Positions 23,215 through 34,508 of a DNA stretch of 64,000 bases are shown one piece after another. The position numbers and the translations under genes are program-made. The notes under the pieces were generated by a model. The model saw nothing but the letters and a program-made list of their open reading frames with translations. It was not told the DNA's origin and searched no databases. How positions within the stretch are numbered: position 1 is the stretch's first letter; every line of letters starts with the position of its first letter. This stretch comes from Psococerastis gibbosa (taxonomy: Eukaryota > Arthropoda > Insecta > Psocodea > Psocidae), in the NCBI GenBank assembly GCA_963971405.1, contig OZ020489.1:7192001-7256000 (forward strand), written 5' to 3'.

Positions 23215-23380
23215 AATGTACAAAGTAGGCTAGACGGGAAGTAGGCCACAGGTGCGTCCGCGTAACCGTTGGAAGGATGAACTAGAAACCGACTTCCGCA
23301 AGCTGGGATGATGGCGGGTTGTTCAAAGCCGAGATAACTGGAGGAGTGATCTTCTGACTACAAAGGCCCTTGAGGGGCTT
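23215..23380 (+). mobile_element. LINE C-terminal remnant feeding into a GGA microsatellite
   Basis: The plus strand reads RPRNRWKDELETDFRKLG, one stop, then WRVVQSRDNWRSDLL and TTKALEGLWRR. The RPR-RW...W...DR-W pattern is the conserved C-terminus of many LINE endonuclease-reverse transcriptases. The frame runs directly into the GGA repeat, so that repeat started as the element's tail. Confidence 0.65.
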
Positions 23381-23690
23381 TGGAGGAGGAGGAGGAGGAG
23401 GAGGAGGAGGAGGAGGAGGAGGAGGAGGAGGAGGAGGAGGAGGAGGAGGAGGAGGAGGAGGAGGAGGAGGAGGAGGAGGAGAAGAAGAAGGAGAAGAAGA
23501 AGAAGAAGAAGAAGGAGAAGAAGAAGAAGAAGAAGAAGAAGAAGAAGAAGAAGAAGAAGAAGAAGAAGAAGAAGAAGAAGAAGAAGAAGAAGAAGAAGAA
23601 GAAGAAGAAGAAGAAAAAGAAGAAGAAGAAGAAGAAGAAGAAAAAGAAGAAGAAGAAGAAGAAGAAAAAGAAGAAGAAAAAGAAGAAGAG
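23381..23690. repeat. Compound (GGA)n-(GAA)n microsatellite, about 310 bp
   Basis: Nearly pure GGA triplets to about 23479, then GAA triplets with scattered GGA and AAA changes. The poly-Glu, poly-Gly, poly-Phe and poly-Ser frames through it are artefacts of the repeat. The strand bias (purine-rich plus strand) could form triplex DNA. Confidence 0.97.
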
Positions 23691-23784
23691 TACAATACAC
23701 AGACACAATTGGCATCCACAGCGCAAGCAATGAAGCAAAAAAAAAGTAGTGACCGAGATTTAGTAAATAATTAAATAGATAAAT

Positions 23785-23870
23785 ATTGACTTTTTTGTGC
23801 TATTACTAAGCCAACCTAGCGGAGTTAGGGCTATAAAACAGCTCACTCTTACTTAAAGGTTTGAAATCTT
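23785..23870 (-). repeat. tRNA-Glu-like SINE, 3' fragment
   Basis: Matches the 3' end of the SINE at 24115-24345 in reverse: GCTATTACTAAGCCAACCTA and GTTAGGGCTATAAA. The tRNA-like head is missing. Confidence 0.6.
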
Positions 23871-24114
23871 TCTGGTCAGCTAATTAGCCACATCATAAAT
23901 CTATTAAGACTGCCATGTCAAGTGCGCAGAAGTTACAGCGCATATTCTGTTATCAGCCCTGTCTGCTGGATTATTCATTTGTTTTTAGTTTGCCGTAATT
24001 TTCTTTTTTTATGTTGGAACCTTACAAACTCACATTTCCATAGAACACCTTCGCCATTTCTTTAGACGTTTTCATCTGTGATAGAAAACTTACCATTCGG
24101 GTTGTACAACTTGG

Positions 24115-24345
24115 GCACACACGATTCAGTATGGTCAAGACATGTAGAGTAGTGGTACAGACTCCGACTTTCACCCGGAAGGCTGTTGGTTCGAGTCCCA
24201 CACTTGTTACATTTTCTGGCCATGCTTCGGAGGGCATGTAAAGCAGGCGATCCCGGGCCTTCCTAGTTGAGTGTAAGAGAGGGATTCATAGCCCTAACTT
24301 CGCTAGGTTGGCTTAGTAATAGGACAAAAAAAGTAATATTTTTTT
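24115..24345 (+). repeat. tRNA-Glu-like SINE, near full length
   Basis: The head has an A-box-like GTAGAGTAGTGGTACAGA, an anticodon-arm-like GACTTTCACCCGGAAGG (the CTTTCACCC of tRNA-Glu(UUC)) and the B box GGTTCGAGTCC. The tRNA-unrelated body includes 'GCCATGCTTCGGAGGGCATG' and GGGCCTTCCTAGTTGAG. The 3' end is TTGGCTTAGTAATAG followed by an A-rich tail. Other copies: 36856-37085, 50577-50690, 62160-62245 and 62325-62420, all on the minus strand. Confidence 0.8.
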
Positions 24346-25489
24346 TATTTTATGGTCTACGGCAGATCAAATTGTTCAGCTTAGTTTAATCCTGTATTCG
24401 CCGCTTCAGTTTTTAAATACCGTCTAATTAGGGAGCCAGAGAAAGGAGCTAGATTAGAAAAAACAATTTTCGCTTCTCACACAACTCTACCTATAGAGTC
24501 TAGATCATACACCCGGCAAACAACTCAGAACACAGTAAATGAAATAAAATAACTTTGTCAAGTATTTATAAAAATATGTGCCTAATATAAAAATAAAAAA
24601 CCCCTCATCACCCGACGCTGTGTTAGGAGATGTTTTAAAATTATCGCGTATTTTGAGTAACCAGTCTCATCGGTCTCAAATACATCTGTCATCGTCGCCA
24701 TGCAAAAGATTCACATAATTACTTTTAAGTTAATATTGAATTTAAAAAAATTTCTCAACTCAAATAGACAACAAACAAGGAAAACAAACGATATCAATAA
24801 TAGACCTATTCTACAAATAAATTTTAGTAATTCTTCATAAAGTTATTTTATTTTATTAACTATGACGAAGTATTACAAATTGAGTACACGACTGTCGCTT
24901 CTCTCTCACACAGGACTTATAACAACATACTGTAGCTTAGAATTACACGGCAAGCTCCAAAACTCATGTCAGAATTCCAATACTGTCCAATTATAGAGCG
25001 CTCGGGTAAAACAAGAAAAACAAATTTTTCCCGCGTGAATGAAGCAAAATTGTCGTCTCTCTTCTACACAGAACTCTATATCTATACAACCGGCAAACAA
25101 ACAACTTAGTATGGAATTACGTGGCAAGCTTCAAAACTCATATCAGATTTCGAATACCGTCCAATTAGGGGAGCTGCCGGGAAAGCTCCCGCGCTCAATA
25201 CAGCTTACAACTTTACCGGGGCAAACAACCGATGGCAAATCCCATTCTCCAGACTCTCTAATATGGATTCAATTATAAGTTAGGTTGTACTTAGTTTATT
25301 CCCCCTCTGTATGGCACACCTACACAAGTCCAGACATCGACAATGCTTGCTGAGCTTCTGAGGCCAGCTTGTGGATAAATTAGTTGTCTTAACTTTTAAA
25401 TTGATGAGGGAGGACGAAATAATAATAATTCGGGATTTTTATTTTATTTTTTTTACATTAATGAAGAAATGTGCATAGTATATTATAGA
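24346..25489. repeat. AT-rich region with three irregular diverged repeats
   Basis: 'AATACCGTCYAATTAGGGAG'-like blocks occur near 24417, 24981 and 25154, with TTCTCTCTCACACAG- and GGCAAGCTYCAAAACTCAT-type blocks shared between the last two (spacing about 170 bp). No gene was found. Confidence 0.45.
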
Positions 25490-25850
25490 AAAGAACTGGT
25501 CCGAGTTTACTAGAACATTAATAAATTAATAGATAAATAATATGCTTTAATTCCTATTTATCAATTAGTAGATAGATAATCATAAATAGTCATTCCATAG
25601 TAAATAATATTCCCGTAGTTAAATTTCGGATCCCTCGACATCCCTATCCCAAAGTACTAAATTGATCGATGGGATTGCATATTATAGAACAGGCAGATCA
25701 ATACATTACAACGCAGTATTAATGGCAGGGTACCCAATGTATTGGAGCACGAATTTTCCATAATTTCGTCAAAAAATTTTTTACACAAAACCAAATCTTT
25801 TTTGCTAGAAGAAGGCCCACTTTGCAAAGGACCACCTCTATTAGAGAGGT
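25490..25850 (+). repeat. Family D repeat, left part
   Basis: Starts with AACTGGTCCGAGTTTACTAG as at 32006 and 58330. It continues through a diverged GAATTTTCCATAATTTC block and ends near the GA-rich run. The G homopolymer carried by the two long copies is absent here. Confidence 0.55.
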
Positions 25851-25857
25851 GGGATGG

Positions 25858-26072
25858 TAGTAGGAGAGAGAGAAAGAGAGAGAAGAATGACAGGGAGAGA
25901 GAGAAAAGTGACAGAGGGAGAGAGAGGAGTGACAGAGGGAGGGAGAGAGGAGTGACAGGGAGTGAGAGAAGAGTGACAGGGAGAGAGAGAGAGAAGAGTG
26001 ACAGGGAGGGAGAGAAGAGTGAAAGAGAGAGAGAGAAGAGTGACAGGGAGAGAGAGAAAGAGAGAGAGAGTA
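25858..26072. repeat. GA-rich minisatellite
   Basis: Irregular repetition of GTGACAGGGAGAGAGAGA-like units of about 16-24 bp. The open frames on both strands are repeat artefacts. Confidence 0.9.
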
Positions 26073-26219
26073 GTGTTTAGCCGGTTGGATCGTGACTCCC
26101 ATGGGGTGATGAGATACTTCCCAAAATACATTGGTAAAATTTTCACTTTAGATATAAATTCCTAAACACGTATTAATTTGAACCAAGTTAGACACCCAGA
26201 ATGAATGAGACCCTTTTTT

Positions 26220-26360
26220 GGTATTGGTGGATAAGTTTTCAACGCCAACCTTTTACCGATTACAAGCGATAATAGACGATTTGAAAGAAGCTTACAATTG
26301 ATACAATGGAATCGGCGTAGCAGGACGTCGGGTACCAGTCTTTTGTCCAGGTACACTTTC
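26220..26360 (+). repeat. Family C repeat, diverged partial copy
   Basis: Contains ACAAGCGATAATAGACGATT and a diverged remainder of family C through 'GTCTTTTGTCCAGGT'. Confidence 0.45.
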
Positions 26361-27100
26361 TACTTGTTTGAACCAAGGCCGACTGGGAGGGGTCGTATTA
26401 GTAATTATGCAGTAATACAAATTATGCCCATCCCAGATACTCTGTAAACCAATCACAAATTATTGTATGTGATAAAAGAGTTCGTAAAGCGGTAAATCCG
26501 ATACAGACCTACAATTTTAATTCTGGATGAATCCCTAGGGGTAAATCCAACCCTGATGTCCCTTTTCGCTTTGTATAGAACTTCCAGCCTTACTCCGTTT
26601 GGACTATAAATTCGTTCTTATTTTTTACTACAGACAACATCTTATTAATGACGGAACATGCACTTAAGCTTTCGCAATAAAAAAAAAAACGAAAAAGACT
26701 CCAGAGAGAAATTATACTCTGGTCGGGTAGAGAGTATAAAAAGAGAAGCATGATAAAACCTTGTGTGAGAATTCCTCCTCCCGAAAAGACTTGTCGAGAA
26801 AGAGAAAAAGGCTTAATTCTGTTTATTTCAAAGAAAACGTTTTTAACGTGTAAATTATTCTTACATTTAGACGTCTCTTAACTGGTTTTGGACAGAGATA
26901 GGGATCCGTCCTCTTCTCCTTTGAATCAAAATACCGTTTTCTGCGCTCACTTACAAGGGAAATTAAAAAGTTTTTCAATGGTTAGGATTTTCATTTTCCC
27001 GTGAAGGTAAATATTAGGGTTGAAGTGCCCCCGGGGTAATTCCACTTTTCGCTGTATTTGGACATTTAGGTACACATTTTTGTGCTGTGTATAAGGGGGC
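26361..27100. other. No gene found
   Basis: AT-rich; an A homopolymer near 26680. No exon or repeat was recognised. Confidence 0.5.
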
Positions 27101-27102
27101 TA

Positions 27103-27512
27103 TTTCACTTGTCAATTTTTCTTCAATTTTGATGCTGTCATTGACGGAAAATCATCAATGTTGCATTTATATTTTTAAACCTCATTCCACTTGTCTTTAA
27201 TAATTGACCATTATTGCTTCTTCAATTTTTTCCAATTTTGTGAGTTTGCCGCCGTCTTTCTTATAATCTTATAATCTAGAGGATATTTGATGATTTAAAT
27301 TATGAAACAATTCTTTGTTCTCATGAAATTAATTAAAATTATTTATCATCTCCAGACGACGTCATTGTTTAATTTTAGTTTGTTATTGTTTGCAAAAGGT
27401 GATTTTACTCTATGATTATTGATCAATTTTAACATGCGGAAGTTAAAACGGACAATGACATAGCGTATAGAAAAAATCTCATCAATTATTGAAGAAAAAT
27501 TGACAAGTGGAA
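27103..27512. mobile_element. MITE with TA target site, 410 bp
   Basis: The left end TTTCACTTGTCAATTTTTCT and the reversed right end TTCCACTTGTCAATTTTTCT form a terminal inverted repeat of about 28-34 bp with few mismatches. TA dinucleotides flank both ends (27101-27102 and 27513-27514), as for Tc1/mariner-type elements. No transposase frame. A partial copy is at 355-485. Confidence 0.7.
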
Positions 27513-27674
27513 TAGTCAGCTAAGCTGGCTTAGTAGGAGGAAAAACTTGGACTTCAGCTATTTGAGGACTGCATTGACTATTCAGAATATGCAATTTACA
27601 ATTACATTTTTTTCATTTTTAACGTCATAAAGTCGTACCTACTCAAACTCGCAAAAAACGTGCGTGTCACTTTT

Positions 27675-27776
27675 TCTGGAAGAGTGAGAAAGAGGTGGCT
27701 TAACGACGCTAAAGATTTAGACCTCCTATGTGAGATGGGCCGGCGTGCATTGGGACAGTTGCAGGCTGCTGTTGGT
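27675..27776 (+). mobile_element. Possible LINE C-terminal remnant
   Basis: The plus strand reads VRKRWLNDAKDLDLLCEMGR, then RALGQLQAAVGK, reminiscent of the basic-RW C-terminus of LINE polyproteins. It stops where the MITE at 27778 begins. Short and unconfirmed. Confidence 0.35.
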
Positions 27777-27777
27777 A

Positions 27778-28160
27778 AGCCGCCCATTCCACCGACCGGC
27801 TAGGGCTATTTACAAAAATGGTGACGTGGTAGCAGACATTCAAGACTTAGGCGGGGTTTCCACCGACCTCGCATTGCAGAATTATCGGAAATGTTTATTT
27901 TCCTCTATGCCATAGTTAAAATTGATCAATGATCATACAGTAAAATCACAAACAAACTAAAATTAAAAAAATGGCGTCATGGGATATGTTAAGTACAAAC
28001 ATTTTAATAGATTTCTATAAAAAGAAAAATTCTAATTTCTGCCAATGTCATTTGTATTCTGCAATGCGAGGTCGGTGGAAACGCCACCTAAGTCTTGAAT
28101 GTCTGTTACCACGTCACCGTTTTTGTAAATAGCCCTAGCCGGTCGGTGGAATGGGCGCCT
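27778..28160. mobile_element. Fold-back MITE with about 100-bp inverted repeats
   Basis: The left arm starts GCCCATTCCACCGACCGGCT and the reversed right arm is the same. Pairing continues through 'GACGTGGTAGCAGACATTCA' (the right arm has one or two changes) and 'CCACCGACCTCGCATTGCAG'. About 180 bp of AT-rich DNA lies between the arms. The target duplication is unclear; TA is present at both borders. It shares GCCCATTCCAC and the GTAGCAGACATT motif with the palindrome at 40575-40735. Confidence 0.75.
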
Positions 28161-28500
28161 AAGGAGGGGTCGTGGAGCGATAGTGTGTGTTTTCACAGAA
28201 AGTAAGTGGTCCGCTGGTAAAAAATATTACTATGGGCGTCTATGTGAGAAACTATTTGCCAAATGGCAGTTCTCCCTCCTTCAGGACTATACCACCTAAT
28301 ACCGTGCTTTTATTTATTTTAATTTTTTGTTTTAAATTTTGTATCAATGAATCCATATTGTAAACTGTTATTTTTGGAGGAATATATTTTACATTACTTT
28401 ACGTTACCTATATGTATGGGAGATATCATGGGGGCGCTGTGCGTGCAAATATAACAGAAGGCAATTTCGTTTGAATGAGTGGTAATGTATCCAAGATTAG
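28161..28500. other. No gene found
   Basis: AT-rich. 'GCAAATATAACAGAAGG' near 28446 recurs near 28940, just outside each end of the tandem block. Confidence 0.4.
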
Positions 28501-28830
28501 GCGGGAAAATAATCTTAAAAAATGGCGCTTCCCTTCTCCTGCAGGATTGTAAACGTTGCTAGCCCCTCATGTTGCCTGTCTTAATTGTACTTAGTCTGAG
28601 CCGGGGTAACGGGTACTTTCTTTTATCAAAGATAAGGCGTGAAAATATTTAGAAAATGGCGCTTCCCTTCTCCTGCAGGATTGTAAAAGTTGCTAGCCCC
28701 TCATGTTGCCTGTCTTAATTGTACTTAGTCTGAGCCGTGGTAACGGGTACTTTCTTTCATCAAAGATAAGGCGTGAAAATATTTAGAAAATGGCGCTTCT
28801 CATAACCACGTCTTAGCGGGGAAAATATAT
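28501..28830. repeat. Tandem array, period about 134 bp, highly similar units
   Basis: 'AAATGGCGCTTCCCTTCTCC' recurs near 28520, 28654 and, truncated, 28788. Units 1 and 2 differ by only a handful of bases, so the duplication is recent. A diverged copy of part of the unit continues to about 28900. Confidence 0.85.
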
Positions 28831-29189
28831 ATTTAAAAATATTACGCTTCCCTTCTTCTATACTGTACAGGACTATAAAAAGTAGCTAGCTCCTGATGTT
28901 GCCTGTTTTGTGTGGGAGATTTAAAGGGGGCACTGTCTGTGCAAATATAACAGAAGGGTCAAAGGCTAATGTCGTTTTAAGGAGTGGTGACATATTTCAC
29001 GGGCTAGCGGACATGTCTGGACTCTTAATTATCTATTTAATTTGATTATAGGGGCCCCTTTGCCACGCCTGTCGTACCCTTCCTTGAAACCTTTCCTGTT
29101 GGAACCTTGCTCTGAAGGCTCTTGTATCTTAGGACAGAAATTTTCCTCTCTTGCTGTACAGCTCTGACAGCAGTATAAGACCACGAGCA

Positions 29190-29262
29190 GCCCTATTACG
29201 GCTATTATGGCGATTTGGGATTAAAATAATAATAATACGTTTATTGCCAACATAGGTATCAC
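29190..29262 (+). mobile_element. Single end of the MITE family at 4454-4833
   Basis: GCAGCCCTATTACGG then 'TATTATGGCGATTTGGGATT' and ACGTTTATTGCC match the terminal inverted repeat of the element at 4454-4833. No second end nearby. Confidence 0.5.
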
Positions 29263-29995
29263 TTCTTTTTATTTATTTATTTATATTACATTGTATTTTG
29301 TCTGAAATCTAAATTCAGGTTTGGAGGGTCCGTTAAATTCTTCAAAATACCCTTACTATAGTAAGCCGAAATTTTCTGTATAGGGGCCTACTAGTATTAT
29401 TGTATAATAGCGTAGAGGTAGACAAAGGGTTGTGCACTAATATATATTTAAAAGGAAACCCAGTCAAGTAAGGCTCCACCAAATAAAGCCTTTTATATGC
29501 TTACACACCCAGCTTATGTTATTCGAAGCAAGCTTTTCAGCTTTACTGTGGGTCAAAGTATACTCTCAGCATATACTGTGTATAATATTTTGAATGCAAA
29601 GAACCAAGCATTTTATGTTATATTTATAGCACATTTGACGCCATCCTTTGAACATTAGTAGCGTGTTTTAACAAAAACTCTTATAAGCTTTTTAGCTTAG
29701 AGATAATACTGAATTACAGTTATTGGATTAGAGCAGTTCATTTACACTGTAGGTGTCGTATAAGGGGTAATACTCACATTTCACAAGGTAGCTCACAGTA
29801 AAAAAAAAGTTCGAAATTAAAGTTCGTTATAATTAGTGTTGGTACTTTTTCATTTTATTTATTTATTTTGTCCTCTCTGATTACTCCACCAAGTGAGGGA
29901 AATATGTTGAAAAAATTATCAGTTACGAAAAAGATATTGGCACAGGTACCTCCGGGCCGTAGGCCCAAACAAATACATGCCACAACTATTTTAGA
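29263..29995. other. No gene found
   Basis: AT-rich; no exon or repeat was recognised. Confidence 0.5.
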
Positions 29996-30374
29996 GATGT
30001 CATCGGCCTTACCATGTTGACTGCATGAGAGCAGAACATGTTTCAAAATGAGGCAAACTTGGTAGTGTGCACAGCGTTGGCAGGGGAACATGGTGGGACA
30101 TGATAACGCGCTGAGACAACACTGTCAGTCTGCGTGCGTGTCGAGTCCTGGTCACCTACGAATTAATCATGGGACTTTACCATGTTCCCCAAGTGGTTCA
30201 AAATCCGTTATAATCAGGAGGTCCACCTTGTCAGCCAACTCCCCTTTCCCCCGAGGCGAAAAAGTCTGCCCTTAGGGTGCCTCAAGTTAACAAACAGACT
30301 CACTCCCCGCGCCAGGCTGACCGGGTTGCTTAAAAAGCAGCAATGCTGAAAGCAGACATGGGAAAAAACAACAA
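29996..30374 (+). repeat. 5S-like SINE, subfamily B
   Basis: Full-length-looking copy in the same orientation and arrangement as 11482-11861: CGGCCTTACCATGTTGA head, shared core, subfamily-B 3' part and an AAC-containing tail. Confidence 0.65.
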
Positions 30375-31694
30375 TGTCTGACAGCCGTGTTGATCACCTA
30401 CCAATGAAAATAAGGACACGTTAAAGGTCCTTTTTTATATTGCCTTTTATGTCGAGTCTATCTCTATCAATTGGACTATTCTCGATATGAAAATGAAGGC
30501 TCTCTCTTAAGTTTTTAAGACCATATTACATATGAAATAATTTTTCAATAACTTTATCAAAATTAAGTTGCTTAGCCCTAGAGACCGTTAAAATGTTGAT
30601 AGCTGCGGTTATACTAGTTCTGATAGTTTCAACCCAATAAAAAGCTCACCAAATTGAATAAAATGACTTCTTTCTTGATATTTTACGATCAAGGCTGTAA
30701 AACATAGATTGTATCTATACACTGTATCTACGGATATCATCGCGTCTTTCTTGCTTCCACTCGTAATTTACTGCTCAATATAGCACTTGATGCCTTTTAC
30801 CACTGATTTGTAAGATTAGAGGTAATTCACGACTTTTCGTGGTTGCTTTTCCTTTATACTTTGTCAGGGAACAGTTTTTTTTTTGCAGTTTTTGGAACCT
30901 TTGACTCCTCTGACTCAGTAGCCTTGGGTATAATATATTTATATTCCAAACGTTTTGAGCGACAGTGACAAGTTCAAACATCCACAACACAAAGTCTTTG
31001 CTCTTTTACTTTTCTGTATCGTCTGTCTCCATATGCAGTGAAATCTAAAAAGCCAAAGAAGTCAGAGTTTATTTTTCCCGGGGAGATGTTATATACTTGG
31101 ACATCCACAGCAGCAGTTATCGAATTCTCCAGAAACTTGCGATATTGTTAAGTCCTCAAAGAATAAACTTACAATGTTTTCTCCATATTTGAGGAACCCC
31201 TATCATAACGTCTGACCCAATGCTTTTATTATGTCTAATAAATATTGTGATGTTTATATTGTATAAAATATTGTATCTAGTTGTTCAGAAATAATAGCTC
31301 ACAACTGAATCTGAAATTATTGTATTCGGAGCTGCCAGATCCAGCGAAGTTCAAAACCGGACATGAGCCAAAAAGTCATTTTACCTATTGTCAATTTTTT
31401 GCTTAAACTTTAATTTTGCCAAGTTTAATTAGAATTTTCTATAAAAAATACAATTCTTTTTTTGAAACTCCGAAGGAAAATTGAACAAGAAACATATTTT
31501 ATATTTTGTGGCATTTGCCTAATTTAGTAATACATTTTGTTCTTTTTTTGGGTAGGCTAACCCCTAAAAATCGGACAATACATTGGCCGGCTAAATTTTT
31601 GAATTGAAAAAGCCCTGATTGAATTGCACACTCGAATGATCAACTGGAAATTATATAAACAGTACCAAGAGACCAAACATAAACCTCGGATGGT
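30375..31694. other. No gene found
   Basis: AT-rich 1.3 kb; no exon or repeat was recognised. Confidence 0.5.
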
Positions 31695-31860
31695 GTAGTG
31701 AAAAAAGGTTGATTGAGCAGTAGAATCCGGGATGATAGGCCGCGGCCGTTCTGAAAGAGTACTTCCAAACGTATTTTGAATCTGAACGACCACGGTCCAT
31801 CATCTCAGTTTCTACTGCTCTATCAAGTAACTCCAGCCGTGAATATCTTTCTGATAATAT
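31695..31860. mobile_element. Short Penelope-like fold-back remnant
   Basis: GCAGTAGAATCCGGGATGAT at the left pairs, with mismatches, with ATCATCTCAGTTTCTACTGC at the right. A tail containing CTCCAGCCGTGAA follows, as in the tail of the insertion at 46259-46744. The middle of both arms, including the hammerhead-like part, is missing. AAAAGGTT near both borders may be a target duplication. It sits within a family C repeat. Confidence 0.55.
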
Positions 31861-32005
31861 TGAAAAGGTTAAGTCATGCTTTCGCCTGTTACATTGCCCA
31901 TTGTAAGATTGTCACAGCTTATACATTATCGCTTGTAGCGTAGGTTGACATCGAAAACGTACACAAGTTTGCCAATGGCCAAAAATTTATACGAAAACAA
32001 TATAA
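31861..32005 (-). repeat. Family C repeat
   Basis: Reverse orientation; GTCATGCTTTCGCCTGTTAC, TTATACATTATCGCTTGTAG and GTAGGTTGACATCGAAAACG match the other copies. Confidence 0.6.
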
Positions 32006-32815
32006 AGAACTGGTCCGAGTTTACTCGAACATGTTTTCCAATTCATAAATTAGTCTAGATAGACTTAATGTGTAATTTCATAGTAAATAATTTCCCTATG
32101 GTAAAATATCGGATCCCTTGGGGGGGGGGGGGGTGTCCACCTCAATATATCAAAATCCCCTTAAAACTCAATTGCATATTCTGGAACGAACAGACCAATG
32201 TTTTGTAACAGTAGCGTGAATTTTCCATAATTTCATCAAAAAATATTTTTGCACAGAACCAAAAGTTTTGTTACTCTATTGAGCACCTAAAACATGCCTG
32301 AAGGTAGAAATCATCTACAGAAAGGTTCAGCAGAAAAATTATTCTTTAGTAATTTTTCATGAAAATTGACTTATTTTATTTTTTTACCCCCAGAAGCAAA
32401 CTATCAAGAGGCAAGCGATCCTCCGCATTGTGTCACATTATCAACGACTGTAATATATGTGACTTTAAAAGAAATCGTTGGAGCCGTTTTGGAGAAATAA
32501 TTTTTTTAGGCGTTTTTTGGATTTTTTTGAGAAATAAACCGAAAACCGCCCAAATTGAGTTAGCCCAAAATAAAATAAAAAGACCCCGAGGTATGATTTT
32601 TGTGAACCTACATGCCAAATTACATCCCAATCAACCGAGTAGTTAGCCCGGAAATCGATGAACAGACAGATCTACTGACAGAGTGACTGATAGACATTTC
32701 GTAAAACCACTTTTCTGGGTTCCTGGGACTTCAAAAGGTGTAAATCCGTTGAAATCTCAGAGTCGAAAATTTTGACCGTCACAAAGCTTTTCTTATACTT
32801 CGTATAAATTGGAAG
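32006..32815 (+). repeat. Family D repeat, long copy
   Basis: Begins at AACTGGTCCGAGTTTACTCG and ends near CGTATAAATTGGAAGGCAA, matching 58326-59190 along its length. It includes a G homopolymer at about 32120-32134, 'GGCAAGCGATCCTCCGC', 'AAATCGTTGGAGCCGTTTT' and GGTTCCTGGGAC. Short inverted segments near the ends (TTTTCCAATTCAT and ATAAATTGGAA) suggest a non-autonomous DNA transposon, but similarity extends past the left one. The 95-codon frame inside has no known domain. Confidence 0.7.
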
Positions 32816-33705
32816 GCAATAATATCCGAAATCCATGCAGTAGTTGGTGACAAGGGAGCAATGGGCTTCAGGCCGTTAGTCCGGACAACCCTAAACTTAC
32901 ATAAGTTCCATATAACAGAGATAGGTCATTCCAAGTAATATACTGTATATACAGTAAGTTATATCTGTTGGTGTGAGTAAAGGTCTCATCTCTTACACCT
33001 ATTATACAATATATACAGAAGCATAAGAGTCTAATTAGGTCTTTCGTTCAGGCACATAAAATTATTACGATATCACGTAGAAACAAAAACAGGCAGTAAA
33101 CTCCAAATAAAGTTTTGGAGCAATAAGTTCGCAGAGAGACACACAAAATCGCCTGGGACATAATCCATAAAACATTATGTTGTGTAGTTTGGAATTGAAG
33201 GTGGCGCTGATAAATAATTTATCTCCTTTTCTCAGCCGCCATCTTTATTGCAAGTCAGCACCTGGCGGCCATTTAACATCCCACGGTGTTCCTTTATCGA
33301 GCACATGCCACTTTGTCACTTTCCTTTCTGCCCATCGACATCTTCAACGAATATGCGACAAAACCATTTTACCGGGAAATTTAAAATGACTTTGAGCCTC
33401 CTTTCTCGATGAGGTCAGCCATTTTACTCTTCATGGGTTTTTCTTCCTATACAAGGTACTCTTAGTATCTAACCTATTTTTAGTCCATTATAAATTATTC
33501 ATTATTGGCGTAATTACGGGGTCTGGGGGGAGGGGGGTTTAGCCACCCCCAGGTACTGAATTCTTAAGTCATCCAAGGATTTTCGAGGAAATAAAACAAA
33601 TTCATTGAAAAAAATAAATAAATAAACGAATAATTAAAAACATGAGTTTTTTTCACAGAGAATTGCAATATATATATATTTTTTAATAACTTAAGCGTGA
33701 AAATC
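32816..33705. other. No gene found
   Basis: A GC-richer patch at 33175-33430 has a 70-codon frame without recognisable features. A G-rich stretch lies near 33520-33540. Confidence 0.4.
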
Positions 33706-34330
33706 CTCTGTAAAGGACCTAGGTATCACTTTCAGCTCTGACCTCTCATTCAATGCCCACATGGAAGATATTGTTAAGCCTGCTAACAGAGTTCTTGGCT
33801 TTGTAATCCGGATGTCTCACCATTTCACTCTCCCATCGACATATAGTCTGCTTTACAATGCGTTTGTGCGTTCTAGGCTCGAATATGCCTCTGTGGTGTG
33901 GAATAACGGCCCGGCGAATCAGTTACTGTCGATTGAGCGATTGCAAAAGCGTTTCTTACGGTATATGTATTTCAGGCGACATGGGACGTATCCACACTAC
34001 AGAGACCATCCCGTTAGCACAGCTCAGTTGCAATTGGAGTTTGGGATGAGCTCTCTTGAGTGTAGGAGGACGGCTGCTGACTGTATTTTCTTTTATAAGC
34101 TGATTAACAGTCACCTGGACAGCCCTACTATACTCGAAAGAGTTCACCTCAGGGTCAATATCAAGAATACACGATCGAAAACTTTGTTTGTTGCCAACTC
34201 TACTTGTAAGTCACCGCTTGTTAGGATCATTGGGGTTATAAACAAACCTAATGTTCCTGATCCATTTGCACTGAGCCTACCATCCTTCAGGACAGCTATC
34301 GTGGGCATTATAAGCAGGCCTGTGCCGTAG
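33706..34330 (+). CDS. LINE reverse transcriptase, C-terminal fragment
   Basis: The open frame reads KDLGITFSSDLSFNAHMEDI, then VKPANRVLGFVIRMSHHF, a block of RT thumb type common to Jockey and CR1 LINEs. LEYASVVWN and IERLQKRFLRYMYF follow, and the chain ends SRPVP. Catalytic YxDD, endonuclease and RNase H parts are absent: the frame is a 5'-truncated tail, not a host gene. The first ATG (33761) lies inside the domain and is not the element's true start. Confidence 0.85.
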
Positions 34331-34475
34331 CGTGAATTGTTGATTTATAGGTATGTAGTTTTAGTTCTTAGTATTTTACTTATTTTGTTTTTTTTTAAAG
34401 CCTTTGTGTGTATTTTTTGGTTGCATGTAAGTGTCATCGTTGTGGACCTGATCTGTTGATGGCTCAAATATAAAC

Positions 34476-34506
<31 letters not shown>
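33706..34506 (+). mobile_element. 5'-truncated LINE (Jockey/CR1-like) with (TTA)n tail
   Basis: Starts within the RT thumb region (KDLGITFSSDLSF), runs through the stop at 34328-34330 and a 3' UTR of about 150 bp ('GTGGACCTGATCTGTTGATG') to a TTA/ATT microsatellite at about 34477-34506. The copy at 51081-51475 matches its last ~390 bp with only a few differences, so the family was active recently. Confidence 0.85.

Positions 34507-34508
<2 letters not shown>

Noticed and set aside
23282-23774. Long frames of poly-Glu, poly-Gly, poly-Ser, poly-Phe and poly-Lys
   Set aside because: They are translations of the GGA/GAA microsatellite in different frames, with no other coding evidence.
25719-26146. 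100-127-codon frames on both strands
   Set aside because: They translate a GA-rich minisatellite and its flanks; low-complexity Arg/Glu/Ser/Leu repeats only.
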